A stretch of 5,621 nt of DNA from DATKCF01 sp035513345 (GTDB taxonomy: Bacteria > Gemmatimonadota > Gemmatimonadetes > Longimicrobiales > RSA9), in contig DATKCF010000113.1 of assembly GCA_035513345.1 (NCBI GenBank), forward strand, positions 1-5,621, in the 5' to 3' direction. The translations under genes were made by a program, and so were the position numbers. The number at the start of each line of letters is the position of its first letter. Position 1 is the stretch's first letter. Below, piece after piece: positions 5,472 to 5,621 of the stretch. Below the pieces are notes generated by a model. That model saw only the letters and a list, made by a program, of their open reading frames with translations. It was not told the origin of the DNA and did no database searches.

Positions 5472-5621
5472 CGCAGCGCACCGCTTGGGTCGAGCTGTCG
5501 CGCGCAGCGGGCAAGGCGTATGAGGCCATCACGGGCGACGCGATCCCGTTCCATTTCGACGAGTGGAACCTGCTCGCGACCATCCATGTCATGGCGGCCA
5601 GCCACGCCAACGGATGGATAT
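5468..5621 (+). CDS. hypothetical protein, 3' partial
   Basis: Fifty-one codons are visible before the right edge. A strong ribosome site, GGGGAGG (5456-5462), lies 5 nt before the GTG at 5468, which overlaps the preceding small frame's stop as GTGA. The visible N-terminus (TQRTAWVELSRAAGKAYEAI, then FHFDEWNLLATIHVMAASHA) reads as a soluble, mainly helical protein with Trp-containing segments; I recognise no family. The same frame is open upstream to a GTG at 5342, adding about 42 residues including VETLIRRRIGRVLRLFDVAM, and has an ATG at 5444. A longer product is therefore possible, but those starts lack a well-placed Shine-Dalgarno. Confidence 0.6.
   Translation, partial: MTQRTAWVELSRAAGKAYEAITGDAIPFHFDEWNLLATIHVMAASHANGWI

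Overview
The window is GC-rich by eye, with C or G at most third codon positions. It looks like a Gram-negative-type environmental bacterium. The pairing of a PVC-type soluble-dehydrogenase-like beta-propeller with an exported azurin-like cupredoxin is common in Acidobacteriota, Planctomycetota, Verrucomicrobiota, Bacteroidota and Gemmatimonadota. An acidobacterial or gemmatimonad-like origin is a guess from family knowledge; nothing here fixes the taxon.

Left part (1-2784): the 3' portion of a large secreted-type PVC/beta-propeller protein with a HEAT-like tail runs off the left edge. After 26 nt comes a gene for an exported type-1 copper protein with a complete azurin ligand set. The two probably form one operon acting in periplasmic redox chemistry. 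A perfect 12-bp hairpin separates them from the convergent gene and overlaps that gene's stop codon.

Middle part (2782-4124, minus strand): a full-length acetate kinase (ackA) with its known catalytic residues intact lies 30 nt downstream of a tRNA-Cys(GCA). No phosphotransacetylase or phosphoketolase partner is visible.

Right part (about 4125-5621): the character changes to small, unrecognised, tightly packed genes. Next to the tRNA-Cys is a cluster of direct and inverted short repeats. Then come a small exported or membrane-anchored peptide and an 80-aa helix-turn-helix protein, both on the minus strand. Facing them is a plus-strand chain of overlapping genes: a 153-aa helical protein, a possible 40-aa protein, and a gene running off the right edge. 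Between the divergent arms are two overlapping, mirror-image sigma70-type promoters, each with a 17-bp spacer. They are laced with three CTTGAC half-sites, which looks like an autoregulated genetic switch. The minus promoter would start its transcript at the ATG of the HTH gene, predicting a leaderless mRNA. The likeliest reading is the control end of a prophage or integrated element beside a tRNA gene, but no integrase or structural gene is in view, so this remains an inference.
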